Part shown: piece by piece, positions 1 through 7,950 of the stretch
Layout of the letters: each line of letters opens with the position of its first letter
Position numbering within the stretch: the first letter of the stretch is position 1
Source: Amycolatopsis sp. FBCC-B4732
GTDB taxonomy: Bacteria; Actinomycetota; Actinomycetes; Mycobacteriales; Pseudonocardiaceae
Assembly (NCBI RefSeq): GCF_023008405.1
Contig: NZ_CP095376.1
Span: 9,280,501-9,344,500 of the forward strand
DNA: 64,000 nucleotides
Direction: 5' to 3'
Notes under the pieces: generated by a model
The model's input: only the letters and a program-made list of their open reading frames with translations
Databases searched by the model: none
What the model was told of the DNA's origin: nothing
Translations under genes and position numbers: made by a program

Positions 1-216
1 GCCTGGGTGGTGGGCGTGCTGGCCGGCGTACCGGTGTATTAGCTCAGCACGGTCGGCGTGCTGGGCCTTCTCGGACGGGCGGAGGTTGTTCGCCTGGCGC
101 TGCTGGCGTGCCAGGCGGGGAGCTGGTGTGGCTGGTGTGCCAGGCGGGGCTGGTGCCCTCCCGAGGGATGGCCGGACCGCTGAGGGGCTTGGCCGGGGTA
201 CCGGCGAAGTGGCCGA
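1..216. other. low-complexity stretch downstream of the first gene
   Basis: No convincing gene. The stretch is rich in short near-repeats of the type CTGGCCGGCGT and CCAGGCGGGG. These resemble the 78-bp repeats inside the adjacent minus-strand gene, so this may be a decayed extension of its proline/alanine-rich 3' end. Open frames on both strands have the biased low-complexity composition expected from repeats rather than a recognisable protein. Confidence 0.4.
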
Positions 217-957
217 TCAGCCGGGAGGATCGGCCGGTGCGGCCGACGTGCTGGCCGATGCGCCGGGGTGTTCGCTTGGCCCGGCTGGCGTGCTGGGAGG
301 GTTGGTCGCCTTCTCGGGTGGAACGGCAGGGCTGGCCGGCGTGCCGGGCGTGGTGGGGTGCTCGGCTGCGCGGGGCGCTTCGGGCGGCCTGCCAGGAGAG
401 GCGGTAGGGCTGGCCGGCGTGCCGGGCGTGGTGGGGTGCTCGGCTGCGCGGGGCACTTCGGGCGGCCTGCCAGGAGAGGTGGCGGGGCTGGCCGGCGGTG
501 GGTCGCCATGGGTGGCTGGGGTGGCCGTCGAGGTGGCGGGCCTTGCCGGGCGGCGCGCGCGGATGACGAGGGCGGTCGCGACCACTACGAGCCAGACTGC
601 TGCCACTGTGAGGGCCAGGCCCAGGGCTGGGTCGCCGTCGTGGAGGCCGGGCATGGGTGGGGTTCCGTAGGGACGCCAGAGCAGCGGGAACGCCACGATC
701 GCCAGGACTCCGGTGATCACCGTGCCCGCTACCACCGGGGTTTTCCACGGGTGCGGCACGATCCGGCTCAGCACGAAGCCGAGCACCGCCGTCAACGGTG
801 CGACCACGCCGTCGTTGAGGAGGGGGCCGCCGACTATCCAGCCGGTCGTTGCGATTACGTCCGGGCGGACCGGGAGCGCGTACTCGGCGAACAGCACCAC
901 GCCCCACGCTAAGGCCGCGAGACCCGGTAGCGCGAGGAGGGCTCGGGCGGTCTTCAC
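217..957 (-). CDS. four-helix membrane protein with proline/alanine-rich repeat tail
   Basis: Not assigned to a named family. The 246-residue protein has about four hydrophobic segments (near residues 4-24, 45-65, 75-95 and 115-137), then a Pro/Ala/Thr-rich tail of about 105 residues. The tail holds a 26-residue unit repeated almost exactly twice (PGRPPE, RAAEHPTTPGTPASP). The GTG start is chosen because it overlaps the stop of the upstream oxidoreductase as GTGA, the pattern used through this operon. Its place as last gene suggests a membrane accessory of the upstream cytochrome-linked oxidoreductase, which is inference. The tail length is probably variable between strains. Confidence 0.7.
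   Translation of the reverse strand: MKTARALLALPGLAALAWGVVLFAEYALPVRPDVIATTGWIVGGPLLNDGVVAPLTAVLGFVLSRIVPHPWKTPVVAGTVITGVLAIVAFPLLWRPYGTPPMPGLHDGDPALGLALTVAAVWLVVVATALVIRARRPARPATSTATPATHGDPPPASPATSPGRPPEVPRAAEHPTTPGTPASPTASPGRPPEAPRAAEHPTTPGTPASPAVPPEKATNPPSTPAGPSEHPGASASTSAAPADPPG
331..486. repeat. tandem 78-bp repeat, two copies
   Basis: Two adjacent copies, 331-408 and 409-486, differ at only about four positions. A further partial copy begins at 487 with the same GCTGGCCGGC. The period is a multiple of three, so the host reading frame (minus strand) is kept and each copy adds 26 residues. Confidence 0.9.
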
Positions 958-2075
958 AGTGCCTCCAGCTTCGTGACCCACTTCGTCTGCAGCACGCCCG
1001 GGCGGTTCGGGGCGATGATCCGGCACGGGAAGCCGTGGTCGATGTCGAGGACCTCGCCGTTCAGCTCCAAGGCCAGCAGCGTCAGGTCGTCGGCCGTGTG
1101 TTCGCCGGGGAGGGTGCTGACGTTGTACAGCCCGGAACGCTCCATTGAGGACACTCGGACCGCCGTGCCGGGCGCGGCGCCGGTGGCTTTCAGGAGCGTG
1201 GGCAGGGAAATGCCGCGCCAGGTGGCCGATTGGCTCCAGCCCTCCACGCACGCGATCGGGAGTTCCGCCGTCGCTTGCGGCAGGGCGCGCAGCTCGTCGA
1301 GGGAGAACGTCGTCGTGCCGCGTGGGGTCACCACCGAGAGGCGCCAGGTCGGGGACCACCTGATGCCCGCGGCCGCCGCCGTGCGGTTCACCGGGAGGTT
1401 CTGCGTTCCTTTGCCCGTCTTCCAGGCCAGGCCGGAAACGCCGCGCAGGAACGGGACCATCGCGCCCGCGGTGGCGACGACCGCGGTGCCCGTCGCCAGG
1501 CCGGTGGTGAGGAGGAAGCCGCGCCGGGAGAGGCCGCCGGGCGGTGACGGCGGTTCCTCGGTGGTGGTCCGGGTCAGGGCGCGGCGGATGATCGGCAGCT
1601 TCACCGCGACGTGCACCAGGATCGAGCCGATCGCCAGCCACGCCACCGCGTAGTGCACCTGCGGGAAGTAGAAGCCCCACGGGTAGTTCTGCGCCACGTT
1701 CAGCAACCCGGTCGTCAGCTCGAAGAACGCCGCCCCCGAGAGCACCAGGATCGACAGCCGCTCCAGTGCGTGCGGCAGCGAGCGGACGAGCGGCCGGCCG
1801 AACAGCTTCGGGTAGACGCTCCACAACTTCGCCAGCAGCAACGGGATCGACGCCACACCGGAGATCACGTGCAGCCCCTGCGTGACGCGGTAGAGCCCGA
1901 CCGGGCGGCTGGGCCACCAGAACCAGCCTGGCGGGTGCTGGATCAGGTGGCTGATCAGCCCGGTCACGAAGCACGTCGTGAACGTGATCGCGAGCGCCAG
2001 GCCGATCTTCGACGTCACGCGCTCGTCGTGCGCCGGCGCCCGGAACTGTTCTTCCTTCGGGATCGGCAGTTTCAC
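954..2075 (-). CDS. cytochrome b561-like / molybdopterin sulfite-oxidase-type fusion
   Basis: A 373-residue fusion. The first ~185 residues form a membrane domain with histidines in or next to the helices (GLISHLIQHPPG, QGLHVISG, SILVHVAVKLP), as in haem-b cytochrome b561/ferric-reductase-like subunits. A twin-arginine stretch SRRGFLLTTG follows, then a sulfite-oxidase-type molybdopterin domain whose motif IACVEGWSQSATWRG carries the cysteine expected to bind Mo. Family knowledge suggests a membrane-anchored oxidoreductase exchanging electrons through the haem subunit; the substrate is unknown. The GTG start overlaps the methyltransferase stop as GTGA. Enzymes for Mo cofactor (MoaB/MogA at 9.1 kb, MoeA-like at 13 kb) are nearby but not in this operon. 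Confidence 0.85.
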   Translation of the reverse strand: MKLPIPKEEQFRAPAHDERVTSKIGLALAITFTTCFVTGLISHLIQHPPGWFWWPSRPVGLYRVTQGLHVISGVASIPLLLAKLWSVYPKLFGRPLVRSLPHALERLSILVLSGAAFFELTTGLLNVAQNYPWGFYFPQVHYAVAWLAIGSILVHVAVKLPIIRRALTRTTTEEPPSPPGGLSRRGFLLTTGLATGTAVVATAGAMVPFLRGVSGLAWKTGKGTQNLPVNRTAAAAGIRWSPTWRLSVVTPRGTTTFSLDELRALPQATAELPIACVEGWSQSATWRGISLPTLLKATGAAPGTAVRVSSMERSGLYNVSTLPGEHTADDLTLLALELNGEVLDIDHGFPCRIIAPNRPGVLQTKWVTKLEAL

Positions 2076-2698
2076 GGTCGCTCCAATCGCGCGAACCAGC
2101 GGTGGCCGTGGCGGGTGGTCCAGTCGACGCGCAGGCCGGCACGGACGGCGACTGCGGCGATCGCGTCGACGCCGACCCAGGCCCAGGTGAACCAGGCGAC
2201 GTCGGCGTGACCCGGGCGCAGCCGGACGCGTTCGTGGCGCAGGCCGTGGCCCGGCGGCTCCAATTCGACGAGGACGTCGCCGCCGGGAGCGAGCAGCCGC
2301 GCCGTGCGCCGCAGCAGGGTCGCCGGGTCGCCGCCGATGCCGATGTTGCCGTCGGCGAGCAGGGCGTGGCGCCACCGGCCTTCGCCGGGCAGGCGGTCGA
2401 ACACGTTGCGGTGCAACGCCATCCCGCCGCGACGACGGGTGAGGCCGACCGCCGTGCGCGAGCTGTCCACGCCCAGCGCGACGACCCCGCGGCTCGCCAG
2501 CGCCGCGGTGAGCCGGCCCGGACCGCAGCCGAGGTCGATGGTCGGGCCGGCGCAGGCGTCGAGCAGGACGTCGTCGCCTTCGGATGGCTCTGTCCAGCGT
2601 TCGACCGGCAGCTCGATCCGCTCGCCGGTCGTCAGCTCGAGCCAGCAGCGGTGGCCCAGCAGGCCGAGGTCGAACTCGTGCCCGGCGAGGGCCGGCAT
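2072..2698 (-). CDS. class I SAM-dependent methyltransferase
   Basis: A 208-residue Rossmann-type methyltransferase. Motif I is TIDLGCGPGRLTAALA (about residues 47-62), followed by the acidic end of strand 2 in ALGVDSS and a motif-IV-like LLADGNIGIGGDP. Its substrate cannot be read from sequence. The chosen ATG shares one base with the stop of the upstream DUF2064 gene; a GTG one codon earlier (2701) would give the GTGA overlap seen elsewhere in the operon. Its place between a sugar-transferase pair and an oxidoreductase suggests modification of a glycosylated product, which is inference. Confidence 0.85.
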   Translation of the reverse strand: MPALAGHEFDLGLLGHRCWLELTTGERIELPVERWTEPSEGDDVLLDACAGPTIDLGCGPGRLTAALASRGVVALGVDSSRTAVGLTRRRGGMALHRNVFDRLPGEGRWRHALLADGNIGIGGDPATLLRRTARLLAPGGDVLVELEPPGHGLRHERVRLRPGHADVAWFTWAWVGVDAIAAVAVRAGLRVDWTTRHGHRWFARLERP

Positions 2699-3378
2699 CA
2701 CGCGACCGCCCGTCCGTCGACGGCCGCGACAGCGCGGGCGAACCGGCCGGCCGGGCACGCCGCCGCGACCGCACGGGCGTCCGCCATGGTGTCCACATCG
2801 GACAGCATGGCGGCCTTCGCCGGACGCAGGCCGCATTCGCCGAGCGCGCGCAACGTGCGTTCACCGGTGTCGTCACGGGACATCGGGACGCCCGCGAGGA
2901 CTTGCGCGTGCCGGGGGTCGGCCAGGCCCAACGCCCACCAGCCGCCGTCCGCGGCCGGGCCGAGCACCGAGTCACGGCCGCCGTGCCGGATCGGGGCGAT
3001 GGCGGCGGCGAGCGACTCCGGCGTGACCTGCGGGGTGTCCATGCCGATCTGCAGGACGGGCAGGCCGGCGTGCACCGCGGCGACGTCGGCGTGCGCGTTG
3101 GCCAGCCGGGCGCCGAAGTCCCAGCCCCGCTGCGGGATGACGGTGGCGCGCCTTAGCGCCAGGCCGATTTCGGCGGCCCGGGTGGCGGCGCCGAGGTCGC
3201 CGGTCATCGCGACGACGGGTGCGGCGCCGGGCACCGCGCAGACGGCGTCGAGCGTGTCGAGCAGCGCCGCCGCGGCGATCTCCGCCGACTGGGCCGGTGT
3301 CGCCGGCGGGCAGAGCCGGGTCTTGGCGAGGCCTGGCACGGGCGCCTTGGCCACGACCAGCAGGACGAACGGTGTCAT
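2698..3378 (-). CDS. DUF2064 / TIGR04282-type glycosyltransferase
   Basis: A 226-residue protein with the nucleotide-sugar transferase-like fold of DUF2064. It starts with the family hallmark LVVAKAPVPGLAKTRLCPP (KxPxxGxxKTRL), and has IGMDTPQVT as the likely metal-binding Asp motif and LGPAADGGWWALGL near the middle. Family members are usually encoded beside family 2 glycosyltransferases, as here. The ATG overlaps the upstream gene as ATGA, indicating translational coupling. The sugar and acceptor are unknown. Confidence 0.85.
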   Translation of the reverse strand: MTPFVLLVVAKAPVPGLAKTRLCPPATPAQSAEIAAAALLDTLDAVCAVPGAAPVVAMTGDLGAATRAAEIGLALRRATVIPQRGWDFGARLANAHADVAAVHAGLPVLQIGMDTPQVTPESLAAAIAPIRHGGRDSVLGPAADGGWWALGLADPRHAQVLAGVPMSRDDTGERTLRALGECGLRPAKAAMLSDVDTMADARAVAAACPAGRFARAVAAVDGRAVA

Positions 3379-4034
3379 CGGGCCAGCACCCGCCCGAAGT
3401 CGCGGACCGCGCGCAGCGTGCCCCGCACCGAACCGGAGACCTTCGACTTGGTGCCCTTGGCGCGTTCGCCGTAGCGGACGTCGAACTCGCGCACCCGCCA
3501 GTCGGCGCGCTGCGCCTTGATCAGCAGCTCCAGGGGATAGCCGAACGCCCGGTCCGTGACGTCGAGCCCGAGCAGCGCTCGCCGGTCCGCGGCGCGCAGG
3601 GGCGCGATGTCCCGCACCGGCAGCCCGCGGGTGCGCAGCAACAGCGCCAGCACGACGTTGCCCGCTCTCGCGTGCCACGGCCACACCCCGGGGCCGGTCG
3701 GCACCCGGCGGCCGACGGCGAGGTCGGCGCCGTCGCGGACCGCCGTCACCAGCCGCGGGAGGTCACCGAGGTCGAGGGATCCGTCGGCGTCGGCGAAGCA
3801 CACGATGTCCGCGGTGGCGGCTTCCAGGCCCGCGTGCACGGCCGCGCCGTAGCCGCGGCGCGGTTCGTGGACGACCTTCGCGCCGAGCGAGGCCGCCACT
3901 TCGGGCGAGCCGTCGGCGGAACCGTTGTCGACCACGATCGCGCGGTAGCCCGTGGGCAGGCCGGCCAGTACGCCGGGCAGCGCGCCGGCTTCGTCGAGGC
4001 AAGGGAGGACGACGTCCACTCCTGAGTCAGTCAC
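3375..4034 (-). CDS. family 2 glycosyltransferase
   Basis: A 219-residue GT-A enzyme: VVLPCLDEAGALPGVL at the N-terminus, VDNGSADGS for nucleotide binding, and FADADGSLDLGDL carrying the DxD metal site. No membrane segment is evident, so it is a cytosolic polyprenyl-phosphate- or diacyl-lipid-type glycosyltransferase by family analogy. It is the first gene of the five-gene minus-strand operon. A TACGGT box on the minus strand at 4042-4047 lies 7 nt before the GTG and no Shine-Dalgarno sequence is visible, so the mRNA is probably leaderless. Confidence 0.88.
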   Translation of the reverse strand: MTDSGVDVVLPCLDEAGALPGVLAGLPTGYRAIVVDNGSADGSPEVAASLGAKVVHEPRRGYGAAVHAGLEAATADIVCFADADGSLDLGDLPRLVTAVRDGADLAVGRRVPTGPGVWPWHARAGNVVLALLLRTRGLPVRDIAPLRAADRRALLGLDVTDRAFGYPLELLIKAQRADWRVREFDVRYGERAKGTKSKVSGSVRGTLRAVRDFGRVLAR

Positions 4035-4177
4035 GGCGCCGACCGTAAGTCCAGGATGGACCGCGCAAAAGCCTTGCGTCCCTTACTGAATCATGACGTG
4101 TGACGACTTCTTACCGCGTCGTTACGGATGCCGTCGCGAGAACGCGGACGGCCGCCGGCTGACTTAGGCTGGCGGCG

Positions 4178-5578
4178 ATGAGTGAGCCGAATTCGGCAGC
4201 CCGGCTCGCCGAGCCTCCTGCCCGCGAACCCGAAGCCCCGGCCTCCGGGCGCCGCGCCGACCTCCTCGCCGTCGCGGCGGCGGTGGCGCTCGTCGTCGCG
4301 GCCACCGCGGTCGGCCTGTACTACAACCGGCCGAACTCCGGCGTGATCATCTTCGTCTCGTCGCCGCCGCTGTTCGCCGACTGGCTGCCGCACGTCGGCC
4401 CGGGCTCGGTGTTCGCCGTGCTGATCGCCGTGGTCGTGGTGCTCCAGGGCCCGGCGCTGGTGGACCGCCTGCCGTGGCGCCGCGCGCTGGCGGCGGGCTA
4501 CCTGGCTTCGCTCGCCTGGATATTCTCGCTGACCATGGTCGACGGCTGGCAACGCGGGTTCGCGGGACACCTCACCATCCCGCAGGAGTACCTCCACGAG
4601 GTCCCCGGGATCACCGACATTCCCCGGATGCTGCGCGAGTTCTCCTCCCGCATCCTCGACTTCCAGCCGAATTCGTGGACGACGCACGTCTCCGGCCACC
4701 CGCCGGGCGCGACGCTCGTGTTCGTCTGGCTGGACCGGATCGGCTTGCCCGGCGGCGCGTGGGCGGCCACGGCCGTCGTGCTCGTCGGCAGCCTCATCGC
4801 GGTCGCCGTGCCCGCGACGGTCGCCCTGCTCGGCCGGGCCGACGCCGCCCGCGCGATGCTGCCGTTCGCCGTCCTCACGCCCGGGGCGGTGTGGATCGGC
4901 GTGTCCGCGGACGGCATGTTCGCCGGGGTGACCGCCACCGGGCTGGCGCTGCTCGCGTTGTCCGCGCACGGGTTCACCGGCGGCCGCCGGTACGCCGCTC
5001 CGGCCGGCGTGGCCGCGGGACTCCTGCTCGGCTTCGGCATTTTCCTTTCCTACGGCCTGGTGCTGCTCGGCGTGCTCGCGGTGGCCGTGGCCATCCTCGG
5101 CAGGCAGTGGCGGGCGGCGGCCCTGGCGATCGCCGGGGCGCTGGCGGTCGTCGGCGTCTTCGCCTGGGCGGGTTTCTGGTGGCTCGACGGCTACCACCTG
5201 GTCGTCGAGCGGTACTACCAGGGCGTCGCGCTGGTCCGGCCGTATTCGTACTGGGTGTGGGCGGACCTGGCCGCGGTGTCCGTCGCCCTCGGCCCCGCGG
5301 TGATCGCCGCGCTGCGGCGGGGCTTGGCGGGGGCGCGGCCCAGTCGTTCCCTGCTCACCGATCCGGTGCTGCTCCTCGGGCTCGCCGCCCTGCTCACCAT
5401 CGTCTTCGCCGACGTTTCGGGCCTGTCGAAAGCGGAGACGGAACGGATCTGGCTACCGTTCGGGGTGTGGTTGCTGCCCTTGACGGCGTTGCTGCCGCGG
5501 CCCGGACGCCGGTGGTGGCTGGCCGCGCAGGCGGCGACGGCCCTGGCGGTCAACCACCTGCTGCTGACCGGCTGGTGA
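4178..5578 (+). CDS. polytopic membrane protein, possible GT-C glycosyltransferase
   Basis: A 466-residue protein with about 11 hydrophobic segments and a soluble N-terminal tail of ~28 residues. The loop SGHPPGATLVFVWLDR (about residues 169-184) is typical of actinobacterial integral membrane proteins that resemble mannosyltransferase/ArnT-type enzymes, but no catalytic residue can be assigned confidently. TAGGCT at 4165-4170 ends 7 nt before the ATG, pointing to a leaderless transcript. It is divergent from the glycosyltransferase operon and 10 nt before the response regulator, so it probably belongs with that set. Confidence 0.75.
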   Translation: MSEPNSAARLAEPPAREPEAPASGRRADLLAVAAAVALVVAATAVGLYYNRPNSGVIIFVSSPPLFADWLPHVGPGSVFAVLIAVVVVLQGPALVDRLPWRRALAAGYLASLAWIFSLTMVDGWQRGFAGHLTIPQEYLHEVPGITDIPRMLREFSSRILDFQPNSWTTHVSGHPPGATLVFVWLDRIGLPGGAWAATAVVLVGSLIAVAVPATVALLGRADAARAMLPFAVLTPGAVWIGVSADGMFAGVTATGLALLALSAHGFTGGRRYAAPAGVAAGLLLGFGIFLSYGLVLLGVLAVAVAILGRQWRAAALAIAGALAVVGVFAWAGFWWLDGYHLVVERYYQGVALVRPYSYWVWADLAAVSVALGPAVIAALRRGLAGARPSRSLLTDPVLLLGLAALLTIVFADVSGLSKAETERIWLPFGVWLLPLTALLPRPGRRWWLAAQAATALAVNHLLLTGW

Positions 5579-5588
5579 GGGAGACGTG

Positions 5589-6290
5589 ATGAACGATCAG
5601 GCCGGGCGGGTGCTCGTGGTCGACGACGACGAGACGGTCCGCGACGTCGTCCGCCGCTACCTGGAGGTGGCCGGGTTCACGGTCGACCAGGCCGGCGACG
5701 GCGCCGAAGGGCTGGCCAAGTTCGCCGCCCACGAGCCCGACCTCGTCGTCCTCGACGTCATGATGCCGGGGATCAACGGCCTCGAGGTGTGCAAGCGGCT
5801 GCGCCAGGTCAGCCAGGTGCCGATCGTCATGCTCACCGCGCTCGGCGAGGAGGAGAACCGGATCGCCGGGCTCCAGCTCGGCGCCGACGACTACGTGACG
5901 AAACCGTTCAGCCCCAAGGAACTCGCCCTCCGCGTCGCCTCCGTGCTGCGCCGCGCGCGGATGCCGCGCCCGCAACCGGCCGCCGCGGAACTGGCGGACG
6001 GCGACCTGCGCCTGCAGATGAGCGCGCGCACCGCGACGCTCGCCGGCCGCGAACTGCCGCTCACCACCCGGGAGTTCGACCTGCTGGCGTTCTTCCTCGC
6101 CCACCCCGGCGTCGCCTACTCGCGCGCGGACCTGCTCGAGAAGGTGTGGGGCTGGGACTTCGGCGACCAGTCCACGGTGACCGTCCACGTGCGACGGTTG
6201 CGAGAGAAGATCGAGCGCGACCCGGCCAAGCCGGCCCGGGTGGCGACCGTGTGGGGTGTCGGCTACCGCTACGACCGGGGGCAACCGTGA
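5589..6290 (+). CDS. OmpR/PhoB-type response regulator
   Basis: 233 residues: a receiver domain ([12 protein letters not shown] acidic pocket, phospho-acceptor Asp in [13 protein letters not shown], conserved Thr in MLTALG and Lys in [10 protein letters not shown]), then an OmpR winged helix ending in [14 protein letters not shown] and GVGYRY. A GTG one codon earlier (5586) is also possible. It overlaps the sensor kinase by GTGA, so the two form a cognate pair. Likely targets are its own neighbourhood, including the divergent glycosyltransferase/oxidoreductase operon, which is inference from position. Confidence 0.93.
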   Translation: MNDQAGRVLVVDDDETVRDVVRRYLEVAGFTVDQAGDGAEGLAKFAAHEPDLVVLDVMMPGINGLEVCKRLRQVSQVPIVMLTALGEEENRIAGLQLGADDYVTKPFSPKELALRVASVLRRARMPRPQPAAAELADGDLRLQMSARTATLAGRELPLTTREFDLLAFFLAHPGVAYSRADLLEKVWGWDFGDQSTVTVHVRRLREKIERDPAKPARVATVWGVGYRYDRGQP

Positions 6291-7336
6291 TCGAACCCGG
6301 TGAGTCCTTCGACGAGATCGTCGCTCACATCTGGCACATCCTGCCGGTCGCGCTGCTCTTCGCGCTTCCGGTGGCCGTGCTGGGCGGAGTGGTGCTCTAC
6401 GTGCTGCGCCGCGGCTCGCTCGCCACCACGCTCACCGTGCTGGTGCTGATCCCGGTGGTCGCCACGCTGGTCGGCGTGCTGGGCATCAGCGGGTTCATGT
6501 TCACCCCGGCGCTGACCACGATGCTGCTGGTCTGCCTGCTCGTCGCGCTGGTCACGGTGCCCGCGGCGATCGCCTTCGGCCGGGCCGTCGCGCGCCGCAG
6601 CGTGTGGGAGCGGGAAGCGCGCGATCGCGAACGCGCGGCCGAGGCGTCCCGCCGCGAGCTGGTCGCCTGGATCAGCCACGACCTGCGCAGCCCGCTGGCC
6701 GGCATCCAGGCGATGGCCGAGGCGCTGGCCGACGGCGTGGTGTCCGAACGCGACGAGGTCGCCGACTACGCCCAGCGGATCACCGGCGAGACCACCCGGC
6801 TGTCCGCGATGGTCGGCGACCTGTTCGAACTCTCCCGGATCACGGCGGGCGCGCTCGAACTCACCATGTCCGCGGTGCCGCTGCGGGACGTCGTCAGCGA
6901 CGCCGTCGCCGCCCAGTCCCCGGTCGCCGAGCAGAAGCGTGTGCGGGTGCTCGCCAACGCCTCGACCTGGCCGGTCGTGACCGGCAGCGACCCGGAACTG
7001 GCCCGGATCGTGCGGAACCTGGTCTCCAACGCGATCCGGCACACCCCGCCCGACGGCACGGTCGCGGTGCAGATCGGCGTCGACGGCGACGAAGCCCTGC
7101 TCGCCGTCGACGACTCGTGCGGCGGCATCCCGGACGACGAGATCACCCGCGTCTTCGACGTCGCTTTCCGCGGGACGCAGGCGCGGACACCGGAACGCGG
7201 CGGGACGACCAGCGGCGGCGGACTCGGGCTGGCCATCACCAAGGGCCTGGTCGAGGCGCACCGCGGGAAGATCGGCGTCCACAACCACGGCCCGGGGTGC
7301 CGGTTCGAGGTGCGGCTGCCGCTGGCGATGTCCTGA
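6287..7336 (+). CDS. sensor histidine kinase
   Basis: 349 residues. About three closely spaced membrane helices (residues ~15-37, 45-70, 75-97) have almost no extracytoplasmic loop, so it is of the intramembrane-sensing type. Then come a short linker, the dimerisation/phospho-acceptor H-box [14 protein letters not shown]-box [13 protein letters not shown]1 [11 protein letters not shown] and G2 [12 protein letters not shown]. The GTG overlaps the response regulator stop. It lacks the large sensor domain expected of MprB, although it sits where mprB lies in the M. tuberculosis order. Confidence 0.92.
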   Translation: MIEPGESFDEIVAHIWHILPVALLFALPVAVLGGVVLYVLRRGSLATTLTVLVLIPVVATLVGVLGISGFMFTPALTTMLLVCLLVALVTVPAAIAFGRAVARRSVWEREARDRERAAEASRRELVAWISHDLRSPLAGIQAMAEALADGVVSERDEVADYAQRITGETTRLSAMVGDLFELSRITAGALELTMSAVPLRDVVSDAVAAQSPVAEQKRVRVLANASTWPVVTGSDPELARIVRNLVSNAIRHTPPDGTVAVQIGVDGDEALLAVDDSCGGIPDDEITRVFDVAFRGTQARTPERGGTTSGGGLGLAITKGLVEAHRGKIGVHNHGPGCRFEVRLPLAMS

Positions 7337-7337
7337 A

Positions 7338-7598
7338 CTACTTCCCGTAGTGGTAGCGACAGGCCGCGATGCGAATCTCGTCTTCGGCGATCTTGTAGAC
7401 GAGCCGGTGCTCGTCTGTGATCCGGCGTGACCAGTAACCCTGGAAGCCGTGCTTCAGGGGTTCAGGTTTGCCGAGACCCTCGTTGCCGTTCCGCCGGACA
7501 TCCTCGAGCAGTGCGTTGATGCGCTTGAGAACCTTCCGGTCTTCGGTCTGCCACCAGAGGTAGTCATGCCAAGCGAGCTCGTCCCAAACCAGCTTCAT
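7338..7598 (-). CDS. yoeB: YoeB-family mRNA interferase toxin
   Basis: 86 residues, the usual length for YoeB (RelE superfamily). Recognisable family stretches are WDELAWHDYLWWQTEDRK, KRINALLEDVRRN, GLGKPEPLKHG and the C-terminal HRLVYKI...CRYHYGK that carries the catalytic basic/His/Tyr residues. Family members cleave mRNA at the ribosomal A site. The ATG overlaps the antitoxin stop as ATGA, the normal antitoxin-first order. The gene ends 1 bp from the convergent sensor kinase stop, leaving no room for a terminator between them. Confidence 0.95.
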   Translation of the reverse strand: MKLVWDELAWHDYLWWQTEDRKVLKRINALLEDVRRNGNEGLGKPEPLKHGFQGYWSRRITDEHRLVYKIAEDEIRIAACRYHYGK

Positions 7599-7846
7599 TC
7601 CACAAGTTCGTGCTGTGTCCCGCCGCCGGACTCCAGCCGCTCGATTGCCGTGATCAAACGTCGCGCGTTCTCAGGGCTGCGAAGCAGATAGGCGGTTTCC
7701 TTGAGCGACTGGTAGTCGTCAAGGGAAACAATCACGACCGGTTCGTGCCCGGCGCGAGTGATCACGACCTCTTCGCGGTCGTTGACCACGGAGTCGAGCG
7801 TCTCGGCGTACTTCGCGCGAGACTCGGAGTAGCTCATGGTCTTCAC
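7595..7846 (-). CDS. yefM: YefM-family antitoxin
   Basis: 83 residues: Phd/YefM DNA-binding N-terminus (KTMSYSESRAKYAETLDSV, REEVVITRAGHEPVVIVSL) and a C-terminal toxin-wrapping part. The GTG start is preferred over the ATG nine bases later because GGAGG lies 7 nt upstream of it and family members begin just before the SYSE motif. It should neutralise YoeB and repress its own operon through the palindrome at 7861-7886. Confidence 0.93.
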   Translation of the reverse strand: MKTMSYSESRAKYAETLDSVVNDREEVVITRAGHEPVVIVSLDDYQSLKETAYLLRSPENARRLITAIERLESGGGTQHELVE

Positions 7847-7860
7847 AGACACTCCTCCCT

Positions 7861-7886
7861 TCGACGTACAGAATACTGTACGTCGA
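7861..7886. promoter_or_regulatory. palindromic operator/promoter of yefM-yoeB
   Basis: Perfect inverted repeat: 11-bp arms TCGACGTACAG / CTGTACGTCGA around AATA. On the minus strand it contains TATTCT, a plausible -10 box, and it ends 14 bp before the yefM GTG. YefM of E. coli is known to bind TGTAC-containing palindromes, so this is the expected autoregulatory site. Confidence 0.85.
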
Positions 7887-7950
7887 TGAGGGGAGGGCTG
7901 GCAAGGGTGATCTGGGCCATGCGTGGCGCGAAGGCCCGCCTGGCCCGGCT

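Noticed and set aside
1..216. A further minus-strand gene at the window edge
   Set aside because: Frames are low-complexity Pro/Arg/Ala strings from repeats, with no domain.
5589..7336. Two-component pair named mprAB because of its position
   Set aside because: The kinase lacks the large outside sensor domain of MprB and no pepD follows, so I did not use the symbols.
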